NCBI RefSeq assembly: GCF_001046855.1 | Contig: NZ_HF570958.1 | Location: 405,183-459,035, forward strand | DNA: 53,853 nucleotides | Source of the DNA: Nostocoides japonicum T1-X7 | Lineage (GTDB): Bacteria > Actinomycetota > Actinomycetes > Actinomycetales > Dermatophilaceae | Direction: 5' to 3' | In this document: one piece after another, positions 44,082 through 51,801 of the stretch | Layout of the letters: the number at the start of each line of letters is the position of its first letter | How positions within the stretch are numbered: the stretch's first letter is position 1 | Position numbers and translations under genes: made by a program | Notes under the pieces: generated by a model | What the model saw: the letters and a program-made list of their open reading frames with translations, nothing else | Database searches by the model: none | What the model was told of the DNA's origin: nothing

Positions 44082-45439
44082 CGACCCCACCGGCCGCGAG
44101 CAGCACCGCACAGAGGATCAGTGCCCTCCGGTACCCCGGCGTGAAGGCGGCCGCCTCGGCATACGCATCGCCCCCGAGTCCCACGAGTGCGGGAAGCGCC
44201 GCGACCGCGAGGAGCGACCCGGCCCGCCACGGCGTTGTTGACCCCGCTGGCGGACCCTGCATAGCGATCAGGTGCAGCCGCGAGAACCGTTGCGGTGAGC
44301 GGTGATACGAGGAGGGCGAGGCCGAGGGAGAAGACGACGACCCCCGGCAGCACACCCGTGAGGTATGCCGTGCCCTCCCCGACCGGAACGAGGAGCAGCG
44401 CGCCGACGGCGCACAGGAGCGGGCCGAGGGACATCGGAAGGCGCGGGCCGATGCGTGCCGAGACGGCCGCCGCGCGCGGCGAGAGGACGAGGAGCAGGAT
44501 CGTCGTCGGGACGGTCGCCGCGCCGGCCGCGAGCGCCGAGAGTCCGGTGCTCACCTGGAGCTGGAGCACGAGGAAGAGGAAGACCCCGGACAGCGCGCCG
44601 TAGACGAGGAAGGTCATGGCATTCGCAGCGCTGAACACCCGGGAGGAGAACAGGCTCATCGGGACGAGGGGCCGGCGAGAGCGTCGCTCGTGGACGACGA
44701 AGGCCGTCGTCGCCGCGAGGCCGAGGACGAACGCTGCCGTGACGACACCCGGGGACGCGGAACGGGTCAGGGCATAGGTGAGCAGCCCGAGCCCTGCGAC
44801 GCTGAGAAGCGCGCCGATGACGTCGAAGCGCCGGGACGCCTCGGGATCGCTGCTCTCCGGGGTGTACCGGAGGGCGAGGACGACGACGGCGAGGACGAGA
44901 GGAAGGTTGAGGAAGAAGATCCAGCGCCACCCGCCGTGGTCGACGAGCCACCCGCCGACGAAGGGCCCCGCGGCGCTCGCGATGCCGGAGTACCCCGCCC
45001 ACACTCCGATGGCCCGGGCCCGGTCCACGGGGACGAAGCTCGCCTCGATGATGGCGAGCGCCCCCGGCGTCGCGAGCGCCGCACCGACGCCCTGGACGAC
45101 GCGGGCCGCGACGAGCTGCTCCGGCGTCCGGGCGAACCCGCACACGGCCGAGGCCACCGCGAAGACGACCATGCCGGCGAGGTAGACCCGGCGCCGCCCG
45201 AGCCGGTCGCCGAGCGATCCGCCGACGAGGACGAGCCCGGCGAGGGAGAGGGCATACCCGTTGACGACCCACTGGAGCTGGGCGAGCGAGGCGTCGAGCG
45301 CCACGCCGATCGTCTTCAGGGCGACGTTGACGATGCTGCCGTCGAGGATCCCGACGGCCGAGCCGAGCGTGACGGCGACGAGCGTGAGGCGGCCCCGCCG
45401 GTCCCGAAGGTCCAGCTGCCCCTCGCTCGCCGCCGTCAT
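43990..45439 (-). pseudogene. MFS transporter (DHA2/EmrB family) broken by a frameshift
   Basis: From ATG 45439 a normal 14-TM exporter reads through LDGSIVNVALKTIG, GSLGDRLGRRRVYL (motif A) and GYSGIASAAGPFVGGWLV (motif C) to SGVNNAVA near 44235. There the frame turns into Arg-rich nonsense (GRVAPRGRG). The expected last helices continue in another frame (AGSLLAVAALPALVGLGG ... RALILCAVLLAAGGVVSWF) and stop at 43990. Losing one CG from an expected GCGCGGGCC (now GCGGGCC) explains it. It is either a real loss of the final helices or a consensus error in a GC run. Confidence 0.75.
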
Positions 45440-45545
45440 CGCGTCGAGTCTGCCACCGTCACGTGCCGTCCGACGGCCGCCGACGGCCCGGCAGCCGTCA
45501 GCCCGCCGGCCGCCGGCAGCCGTCAGCCCGCCGGCCGTCGGCCGG

Positions 45546-46517
45546 TCAGCTCACCGGCTTGGCGAGATCACCGATCGACTGCAGCCCGTACTTCTCCGCC
45601 GTCTGCTTCGTGACGACGATGGCGTCGCTGTCCTGGGCCTGCGAGATGTCGAGCGCCTCGAGGTTGGACGGGAGCGCCTTCTGGAGGGCGGCGTAGACGT
45701 CCTGCGGGCTCGTCGCCGTCGCGTTCTTGTCGATGTACTGCAGGATCGTGCCGGTGTACTCGGGGAACAGCTCGAGGTTGCCGCTCGCGAGCGCCGGATA
45801 GTACTTCTCGCGGCTGCCGATGTTGAGGGTCCGCTTCACCGAGGCGCCCTGTGCGGTGAGCGCGTCGGCGTAGATGTCGGCGAGGATGACGTTCTCGGGG
45901 AAGTTGGCCGACCCGACATGGATGACGGAGCCCTTCGCGTCGGTGCCCGAGGCGTCGAGCCCGGCCTGCTTCAGCCAGGCCTGCGCGACCTTGTCGGGGT
46001 CCTCCTTGTCGTTCTGGACCTTGCCGACGAGCTCGGAGAGGCTCTCCGTCGTCAGCTTCGCGGAGACGCCGTTGAGGACCTTCTTGACCCCGTCGCTCGC
46101 CTTGGCCTTGTTGATGATGGGGACGACGTTCTGCGCCGCGAAGTTGGACTTGGGGTCCTTGAGGATGACGAACCCGTTGGCCTCGATCGACGGGTCGGTC
46201 GTGAAGAGGTCGGCCGCGTCGATCTGGCCGTTCTTCAGGGCGTTGACGGTGACCGGCCCGCCGACGTCGGTGACGGTGTACTTGCCGAAGGCGACCCCGT
46301 AGTTCTTCTGGAGACCGGGCAGGCCGTCGGCGCGGGTCTTGAACTCCGGCGGGCCGCCCATGATGAGCTGCGAGGCGATCGTCTTCGTCGACGAGCCGGT
46401 GCCGCTCCCGGAGCTCGAGCCCGAGTTCGACGAGCTGGAGCCGGCCTGGCCGCAGGCGGCGAGCCCGAGGGCGACGGTGGCAGCCGCGGCGGTCGTGAGG
46501 AAGGTCTTGCGGTTCAT
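45546..46517 (-). CDS. Quaternary-ammonium (glycine betaine/choline-type) ABC substrate-binding lipoprotein, circularly permuted
   Basis: 323 residues. Signal peptide with lipobox LAAC at 19-22, then a Ser/Gly linker to about 44. Residues 45-188 (QLIMGGPPEFKTRADGLPGL ... ELVGKVQNDKEDPDKVAQAW) match what is normally the second half of OpuC/ProX-like proteins. Residues 197-323 (VIHVGSANFPENVILADIYA ... EKYGLQSIGDLAKPVS) match the normal first half, and the protein stops where the usual order would go on into the GGPPEF segment. So the lobes are in swapped order, joined by ASGTDAKGS. It should still form a two-lobed binding protein. It is last in the iclR-ABC operon. Confidence 0.82.
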   Translation of the reverse strand: MNRKTFLTTAAAATVALGLAACGQAGSSSSNSGSSSGSGTGSSTKTIASQLIMGGPPEFKTRADGLPGLQKNYGVAFGKYTVTDVGGPVTVNALKNGQIDAADLFTTDPSIEANGFVILKDPKSNFAAQNVVPIINKAKASDGVKKVLNGVSAKLTTESLSELVGKVQNDKEDPDKVAQAWLKQAGLDASGTDAKGSVIHVGSANFPENVILADIYADALTAQGASVKRTLNIGSREKYYPALASGNLELFPEYTGTILQYIDKNATATSPQDVYAALQKALPSNLEALDISQAQDSDAIVVTKQTAEKYGLQSIGDLAKPVS

Positions 46518-46587
46518 GGTGTTCCTAACGTCTTGACGTGCAGGGGAGAGAGGGCTGGCAGGTGGAGGCCGGCGGTCGGCATACGAC

Positions 46588-47346
46588 TCAGGTGTGCTCC
46601 ACCCCCGCCTCCTCGAGGTCGGCCGCGACGGCGCCGCCGACGGTGGACTTCGAGAACCGCTTGGTGAGGCCGCGGCTCACGGTGTAGCGCTGGACGAGCG
46701 CGAGGACGAGGTCGGCGATGAGGGCGAGCGCCGCGACGAGCACGCCGCCGCTGATCATCTGCGGATAGTCCTGCTGGGCGAGCCCGTCGTAGATGAACCG
46801 CCCGAGTCCGCCCAACGTCACGTATGCCGCGATCGTCGCCGTCGCGATGACCTGCAGCGTCGCCGAGCGCAGTCCGGAGAAGATGAGCGGCAGGCTGTTG
46901 GGCAGCTCGACCCGCCAGAGCACCTGCGGGCCCGTCATCCCCATCCCGTAGGCCGCGTCCCGGACCGCCGGGTCGACGTTCTGCACGCCGGCGTACGTGT
47001 TGGACAGGATGGGAGGCACGGCGAGGAGGATGAGGACGATGAGCGTCGGGATGATGTAGCCCTTGCTCGTCCGCCCGTGGAAGTGCGGCGCGATGATGAC
47101 GACGAGGAGGACGAGCACCCCGACGGTCGGCAGCGCACGGACGGCGTTGAGCCCGGAGATGAGCGAGGTCGCGCGACCCGTGTGGCCGATGGCCAGCCCG
47201 AGGGGCAGCCCGATGACCAGGGCCGCGAGGACCGCGATGACGGAGTAGAGCAGGTGGGTCTGCAGCTGGGCCCAGATGCCCGTCGTGAACTGCGTGCCGT
47301 TCCAGTTGTCCGGGTCGTTGAGCCACCGCAGGACGTTGCCGATCAC
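46588..47346 (-). CDS. Quaternary-ammonium ABC transporter permease (OpuCB/D-like)
   Basis: 252 residues from GTG 47346, overlapping the previous stop as GTGA. Five to six helices. GLNAVRALPTVGVLVLLVV is the family's first-loop signature. DAAYGMGMTGPQVLWRVELP is the EAA-type coupling loop. GGLGRFIYDGLAQQDYPQMISG is the last conserved block. The C-terminal 40 residues are cytoplasmic. It pairs with the permease upstream in the operon. Confidence 0.9.
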   Translation of the reverse strand: MIGNVLRWLNDPDNWNGTQFTTGIWAQLQTHLLYSVIAVLAALVIGLPLGLAIGHTGRATSLISGLNAVRALPTVGVLVLLVVIIAPHFHGRTSKGYIIPTLIVLILLAVPPILSNTYAGVQNVDPAVRDAAYGMGMTGPQVLWRVELPNSLPLIFSGLRSATLQVIATATIAAYVTLGGLGRFIYDGLAQQDYPQMISGGVLVAALALIADLVLALVQRYTVSRGLTKRFSKSTVGGAVAADLEEAGVEHT

Positions 47347-48083
47347 GAGCGCACCGCCTTCCGCCACGGGGTGAGCATCCGGCCCAGGAGGATGACGAGG
47401 AGGTCGAGGACGAGGGCCAGCAGGACGCAGAGGAGGAGGCCGAGGACGATGGGCGGGTAGTACGGCGTGTCGGTCGACAGCTTGAACCCCTGGTCGAAGA
47501 GCAGCCCGAGGTTGACCATGCCGATCGTGCCGGCGACGGCCACGATGCTGACGTTCGCGACGACGGCGACGCGCAGCCCGGCGGTGATGACGGGGACGGC
47601 GATGGGCAGCTCGACCGTGAAGAAGCGGCCCACCGGTGTGTACCCGATGGCCGTCGCGGCCTGCAGCGTCTCCTCGGACACCGAGCCGAGGCCGTCGGCG
47701 ACGACCCGGACGAGGAGGGCGACGGAGTAGACGGTGAGGGCGATCGGCACCTGCAGCGGGCTCAGCGGGTCGAGGCCGAGCAGCGGCGGCACGAGGACGA
47801 AGAGGGCGATGGACGGGATCGTGTAGAGGAGCCCGCTGACCGTCATCATCGGCGGGTAGGCCCACTTGTGCCGGCTCGCGAGCCAGCCGATGGGCAGCGC
47901 GATGATCAGGCCGGCGATGACCGGGACGACCGACAGCCAGGTGTGGGCCCACAGCCACCCCATGACCTCGGAGAAGTGGTCGGCGAAGTACTGCGGGAAC
48001 CTCCACGGCGAGGAGTTGTCGTCGGCCGGGAGGAGCGCCGGGAGCATGCGGGGGAGCCCCGGGAGGTATGCGACGTCAGCCAT
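47343..48083 (-). CDS. Quaternary-ammonium ABC transporter permease (OpuCB/D-like)
   Basis: 246 residues from ATG 48083 (GGAGG 5 nt before; a GTG two codons earlier is weaker). About 50 residues precede the main helices. SGLLYTIPSIALFVLVPPLLG and LQAATAIGYTPVGRFFTVELP (coupling loop) are typical. GTIGMVNLGLLFDQGF is the C-terminal conserved block. The start overlaps the ATPase stop by 8 bp. Confidence 0.9.
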   Translation of the reverse strand: MADVAYLPGLPRMLPALLPADDNSSPWRFPQYFADHFSEVMGWLWAHTWLSVVPVIAGLIIALPIGWLASRHKWAYPPMMTVSGLLYTIPSIALFVLVPPLLGLDPLSPLQVPIALTVYSVALLVRVVADGLGSVSEETLQAATAIGYTPVGRFFTVELPIAVPVITAGLRVAVVANVSIVAVAGTIGMVNLGLLFDQGFKLSTDTPYYPPIVLGLLLCVLLALVLDLLVILLGRMLTPWRKAVRS

Positions 48084-49194
48084 CGGCACCTCCGGTCACC
48101 TCGGCGCGCTCGCGGCTCGCGATGAGGTCGGTCACCGCGTCGAGATGGACGGTGCCCTCGAGCCGGCCGTCACCGTCGACGACGACGCCGCGTCCGGACG
48201 GCGAGGACAGGCACGCGTCCAGGGCCGCCCGCAACGAGCCGCCCTGCGTCGCGAGCGTGCCGCCGCGGAACAGCGCCGCGTCGTCGATCGGCGACCCGGG
48301 CGGCGAACCGCTCGGGCCGCTGCGCAGCCACCCCTGTGGCTGGTCGGTGTCGTCGACGACGAGCGTCCACTCCTCCAGCCCCCCGGGTGGCACGCGCTCC
48401 CCGAAGCGGACCGTCGGCTCGGGTGTCGTCGGGAGGGCGGCGCCCCGGGCGAACCCGAGCGCGCGGTACCCCCGGTCACGCCCGACGAACCCGGCGACGA
48501 ACGCGTCGATCGGCCGGGCGAGCAGGTCGGCCGGACTCGACAGCTGGGCGAGGTGGCCGCCGACCGCCATGACGGCGATCTGGTCGCCGAGCTTGATCGC
48601 CTCGTCGATGTCGTGCGTGACGAAGACGATCGTCTTGCCGAGCTCCTCCTGGAGCTGGAGGAACTGGTCCTGCAGCTGCTCCCGGACGACGGGGTCGACG
48701 GCCGAGAACGGCTCGTCCATGAGCATGACGGGCGGGTCGGCCGCGAGCGCCCGGGCGACCCCGACCCGCTGCTGCTGGCCGCCGGACAGCTGGGCGGGGT
48801 AGCGCCGGGCGAAGTGGGCGGGGAGCCCGACCCGCTCGAGGAGCTCCGCCGCACGGGCCCGGGCCTGCTTCTTGTCGGTCCCGAGGAGGAAGGGGACCGT
48901 CGCGACGTTGTCGATGACCGTCCGGTGCGGGAAGAGGCCGGCGTGCTGGATGACGTAGCCGATCGTGCGGCGCAGCTCGTGGGGCGGCAGGCTCGTCACG
49001 TCGCGGTCGTCGATGGTGATCGTGCCCGACGTCGGCTCGATCATCCGGTTGACCATCCGCAGGCTCGTCGTCTTCCCGCAGCCGGACGGCCCGACGAAGA
49101 CGGTGATCCGGCCGGTCGGCGCCTCGAGGGTGAGGCCGTCGACGGCGACCGTGCCGTCGGGGTAGCGCTTGGTGACGTGGTCGAACCGGATCAT
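48076..49194 (-). CDS. Quaternary-ammonium ABC transporter ATP-binding protein (OpuCA/ProV-like)
   Basis: 372 residues. Walker A GPSGCGKTT (about 35), Q-loop YVIQHAGLFPHRTV, signature QLSGGQQQRVGVARAL, Walker B VMLMDEPFSAVDP, switch His in VFVTHDIDEAI. This Q-loop with H-x-G-L-F-P-H is characteristic of betaine importers. The C-terminal 130 residues contain one CBS-like half (ALDACLSSPSGRGVVVDGDG), which in relatives tunes transport to ionic strength. The start overlaps the IclR stop (ATGA). Confidence 0.92.
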   Translation of the reverse strand: MIRFDHVTKRYPDGTVAVDGLTLEAPTGRITVFVGPSGCGKTTSLRMVNRMIEPTSGTITIDDRDVTSLPPHELRRTIGYVIQHAGLFPHRTVIDNVATVPFLLGTDKKQARARAAELLERVGLPAHFARRYPAQLSGGQQQRVGVARALAADPPVMLMDEPFSAVDPVVREQLQDQFLQLQEELGKTIVFVTHDIDEAIKLGDQIAVMAVGGHLAQLSSPADLLARPIDAFVAGFVGRDRGYRALGFARGAALPTTPEPTVRFGERVPPGGLEEWTLVVDDTDQPQGWLRSGPSGSPPGSPIDDAALFRGGTLATQGGSLRAALDACLSSPSGRGVVVDGDGRLEGTVHLDAVTDLIASRERAEVTGGADG

Positions 49195-49913
49195 CGGCTG
49201 ACCTCCTCTTCGGTCGGGGTGAGGGCCGTCGGTCGCCGCGACGGAGTGACGCCCAGAGCGGCACCGAGGGCTCGGGCCTCCCTGTCGAGGATCTGCCCGA
49301 ACCGCTCGATGGCGTCCCCGTCGATACGGTAGGTGGGACCTAGGACATTGAGGGCCGCCGCGACTCCACCGGGGCGGCGGACGGGCGCGGCGATGGCGGT
49401 GAGGTCTGGCTCGAAGCGGTCCCGCTGCGCGGCATACCCCGCCGGTCCGACGTCTCCCGCGAGGGCGAGGCCGACGGCGAGACCCTCGAGGGGGACCGAC
49501 CGGCCCACCCAGCTCGTGTGCCGGATCGAGCGGGTGCCTTCGACCATCGCGATGTAGACGGCGGTCCCGCCGGGCCCCCTGACGACGAGGTATGCCGACT
49601 CGCCCGTCGCCGCGACGATCCGCTCGAGCGCGGGCTCGGCGAGCCGGACGAGGGTGCTCCGGCCGAGAGCGGTCGCCCCGAGCTGGAGCAGACGCGGACC
49701 CGCGGAGAAGCGGCCCGCGTCCGCGCGGACGACGAAGCCGGCCGCCTCGAGCGTCCGCAGGTGGCGCAGGGCGGTGCTCGCCGGCAGGCCGCTGCGCCGG
49801 GCGGCCTCGGTGAGCGAGACAGGGCCGTGCTCCCCGACGACCGACAGGAGCGCGAGGGCGCGGTCGACCGTCCGGGTGGAGGTGGGCTCAGCGGCCCGCA
49901 GGTCAAGACGCAC
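49191..49913 (-). CDS. IclR-family transcriptional regulator
   Basis: 240 residues from GTG 49913; GGAAGGA lies 4 nt before it. Winged helix at about 12-70: TVDRALALLSVVGEHGPVSL then RSGLPASTALRHLRTLEAAGFV. The IclR effector domain follows (LVRLAEPALERIVAATGESAY, AALNVLGPTYRIDG). It is the first gene of the ABC importer operon and divergent from the lyase-like gene over only 52 bp, so it probably controls both. Confidence 0.92.
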   Translation of the reverse strand: MRLDLRAAEPTSTRTVDRALALLSVVGEHGPVSLTEAARRSGLPASTALRHLRTLEAAGFVVRADAGRFSAGPRLLQLGATALGRSTLVRLAEPALERIVAATGESAYLVVRGPGGTAVYIAMVEGTRSIRHTSWVGRSVPLEGLAVGLALAGDVGPAGYAAQRDRFEPDLTAIAAPVRRPGGVAAALNVLGPTYRIDGDAIERFGQILDREARALGAALGVTPSRRPTALTPTEEEVSR

Positions 49914-49924
49914 GGGTCCTTCCA

Positions 49925-49958
49925 CTCCGTAGCAGCGCGTTTCCGTCCCTCGGTAGCA
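49925..49958. promoter_or_regulatory. Direct repeats in the iclR / lyase divergent promoter
   Basis: CTCCGTAGCA (49925-49934) and CTCGGTAGCA (49949-49958) are direct repeats 24 bp apart in the 52-bp gap. The second overlaps the -10 box of the lyase gene. They may be IclR half-sites, or simply two -10 contexts. Confidence 0.35.
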
Positions 49959-49959
49959 T
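49954..49959 (+). promoter_or_regulatory. -10 box of a leaderless promoter for the lyase-like gene
   Basis: TAGCAT lies 6 nt before GTG 49966, with no ribosome site between. Confidence 0.5.
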
Positions 49960-49965
49960 CGCACG

Positions 49966-51531
49966 GTGACCGCGAGTCCGCACCACTCCGTGCTCCGCGT
50001 CGGTGACGGCACGCTGACCAGCGGCGACGTCGAGCGGGTCGCCCGCGGGGAGGCTCGGGTGGTCCTCGCGCCGGATGTGCTCGACCGGGTCGGGCGATGG
50101 GCCGTCCGGGCCGCCGAGTATGCGGGGAATCGCCCGATCTACGGCCGCTCGACGGGGGTCGGCGCGAACCGCGGGGTGCCCGTCACGCCGGACGCCGGCC
50201 ATGCCCTCCGGCTCCTGCGGTCCCACGCGACGTCCGCCGGCCCGCTCCGATCCCCCGAGCGGGTGCGGGCCATGCTCCTCGTGCGCCTCGCCCAGCTCGC
50301 GGCCGGCGGCAACGGCATCGACCCCGCGGTCGTCCAGGCCCTCGTCGCCCTGCTCGACGCCGACGCGCTGCCGCCGGTCCGCGAGTGGGTCGGGATCGGC
50401 ACCGGGGACCTGTCGGCGCTCGCGACGACGGCCCTCGTCCTCACCGGCGAGGTGCCCGCCTCCCGCCCGGTCCCGATGACGGTGACCTTCGGGCCGGGCG
50501 ACGCGCTCGCCTTCCTCTCGAGCAACGCGGCGGCTCTCGGGGACGCCGCCCTCGCCGTCGCGGCGCTGCGCCGACTCGCCGCGGCCTCGCTCGTCACCGG
50601 TTCCCTCACCCTCGCCGCGGTCCGGGGGAACCGGGAGGCCTTCGCCCCGGCCGTCGCCGTCGCGACGCCCTTCCCGGGTGCGGCCACCGTCTGCCGGACC
50701 GTCCGGACGCTGACCGACCCCTCCCGGGACCCGGGGCCGCGGGGAGCCGACGAGCCGGCCCGGCCTCAGGGGGCGGAGTCGCGCGAGGTGGCGGGCCCGA
50801 GGGACGATCCCCGGGGCGTCGGCGGGCCCGCCCGGATCCAGGACCCCTTCGGGCTGCGGACGATGCCGCAGGTCCACGGTGCGCTCCTCGACGCGCTCGA
50901 CCGGGCCGAGGCGGTCGTCACGGCGATGGCCACCGCGCCGAGCGAGAACCCCGCCCTCTCCCCGGAGCACGGCGTGGCCCACCACGGCGCGTTCCACGCG
51001 GCATACCTCGGGCAGGCCCTCGACGCGCTGCGGCTCGCGGTCGCCGAGGCGGCCGCGACGACGCTGTCCCGGGTCACCATGCTCGCCGAGCCGGAGCTCA
51101 CGGGGGACGAGCCGTTCCTTGCCGACGGGACGCCGGGCGCCTCGGGGACGATGGTCGTCGAGTACGTCGCCGCCGCGGTCGTCGGGGACCTGCGGGCGTC
51201 CGCGGACCCGGCAGGACGGCATACCGTCACCGTGTCGCGCGGGCTGGAGGACGGCGCGAGCCAGGCCTCGCTCGCGGCACGCGAGACGCTCGGCGTCGTC
51301 GAGCCGCTGCGCGTCCTGCTCGGCTGCGAGCTGCTGACGGCGGCCCGGGCGCTCGGCCCGCTCGGCCCCGCGGCAACGCTCCCACCCGCGCTCGAGCCGG
51401 TCCTCGAGGCCGTCGCCGAGGCGGTGCCGCGCCTCGGCGACCGCGCGGACCGCGACCTCACCACCGACCTCGAGGAGGCGGTCCGTCTCGTCGACGGCCT
51501 GCCGGCCCTCGCCGGCGCGTCCCTGGGATAG
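49966..51531 (+). CDS. Aromatic amino acid ammonia-lyase family (HAL/PAL) protein with altered cofactor tripeptide
   Basis: 521 residues from GTG 49966, normal family length. YGRSTGVGANR at 59-69 is the tyrosine loop (YGxxTGxG). QLAAGGNGID, QDPFGLRTMPQVHGA and APSENPAL match the later conserved blocks. However the loop normally reading G-A-S-G-D-L, whose Ala-Ser-Gly cyclises to the MIO cofactor, reads IGTGDL: Gly145-Thr146-Gly147 (codons GGC ACC GGG at 50398-50406). The usual E-D-H region reads LEDGAS. A Pro/Arg-rich insert of about 35 residues precedes QDPFG. It may be an inactive homologue or an MIO-less lyase. It is divergent from the iclR-betaine ABC operon. Confidence 0.8.
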   Translation: MTASPHHSVLRVGDGTLTSGDVERVARGEARVVLAPDVLDRVGRWAVRAAEYAGNRPIYGRSTGVGANRGVPVTPDAGHALRLLRSHATSAGPLRSPERVRAMLLVRLAQLAAGGNGIDPAVVQALVALLDADALPPVREWVGIGTGDLSALATTALVLTGEVPASRPVPMTVTFGPGDALAFLSSNAAALGDAALAVAALRRLAAASLVTGSLTLAAVRGNREAFAPAVAVATPFPGAATVCRTVRTLTDPSRDPGPRGADEPARPQGAESREVAGPRDDPRGVGGPARIQDPFGLRTMPQVHGALLDALDRAEAVVTAMATAPSENPALSPEHGVAHHGAFHAAYLGQALDALRLAVAEAAATTLSRVTMLAEPELTGDEPFLADGTPGASGTMVVEYVAAAVVGDLRASADPAGRHTVTVSRGLEDGASQASLAARETLGVVEPLRVLLGCELLTAARALGPLGPAATLPPALEPVLEAVAEAVPRLGDRADRDLTTDLEEAVRLVDGLPALAGASLG

Positions 51532-51548
51532 GTGGAGGACGGGGTCGT

Positions 51549-51645
51549 GGTCGCGGAGCGAGCCCCTCGATGCTCCGCGACCGCCACCGGCGGCCCCCTG
51601 CCGCCGGTGGCCCGAAGGACCCTGCCCCTCACTCAACGTCCTTCG
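51549..51645. terminator. Three consecutive hairpins after the lyase-like gene
   Basis: Stem 1 is GGTCGCGGAGC / GCTCCGCGACC (51549-51559 / 51572-51582). Stem 2 follows without a gap: GCCACCGGCGGC / GCCGCCGGTGGC (51583-51594 / 51600-51611), a perfect 12-bp stem with a 5-nt loop. Stem 3 is CGAAGGAC / GTCCTTCG (51613-51620 / 51638-51645). There is no T-run, so termination would depend on structure alone or on Rho. Confidence 0.6.
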
Positions 51646-51789
51646 GTGCGACCCCGTCACTGCCGGCCACCTGACGACCATCGTTCCGGGGCCGTCCGCG
51701 CCTCCGCATCGGTGGTTCTACGTATGTTTGGCCGCGGATGCGGGCGCGCCACGCGTGGGAGCGGCCGTGGTGCCGGAACCGCGCCTCGG

Positions 51790-51795
51790 TAGCCT
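51790..51795 (+). promoter_or_regulatory. -10 box of a leaderless promoter for the ATPase/TPR gene
   Basis: TAGCCT lies 6 nt before GTG 51802. Three GTG codons follow one another (51799, 51802, 51805); the spacing favours the middle one. Confidence 0.45.
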
Positions 51796-51801
51796 CGAGT
51801 G

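Noticed and set aside
43712..44230. Continuation of the DHA2 exporter in its original frame to 43712
   Set aside because: It is Arg-rich nonsense and antisense to the hydrolase. The expected helices are in the other frame ending at 43990.
49925..49934. A second leaderless -10 box (GTAGCA) for the iclR gene
   Set aside because: On the minus strand the distance to GTG 49913 does not fit, and iclR has its own ribosome site GGAAGGA.
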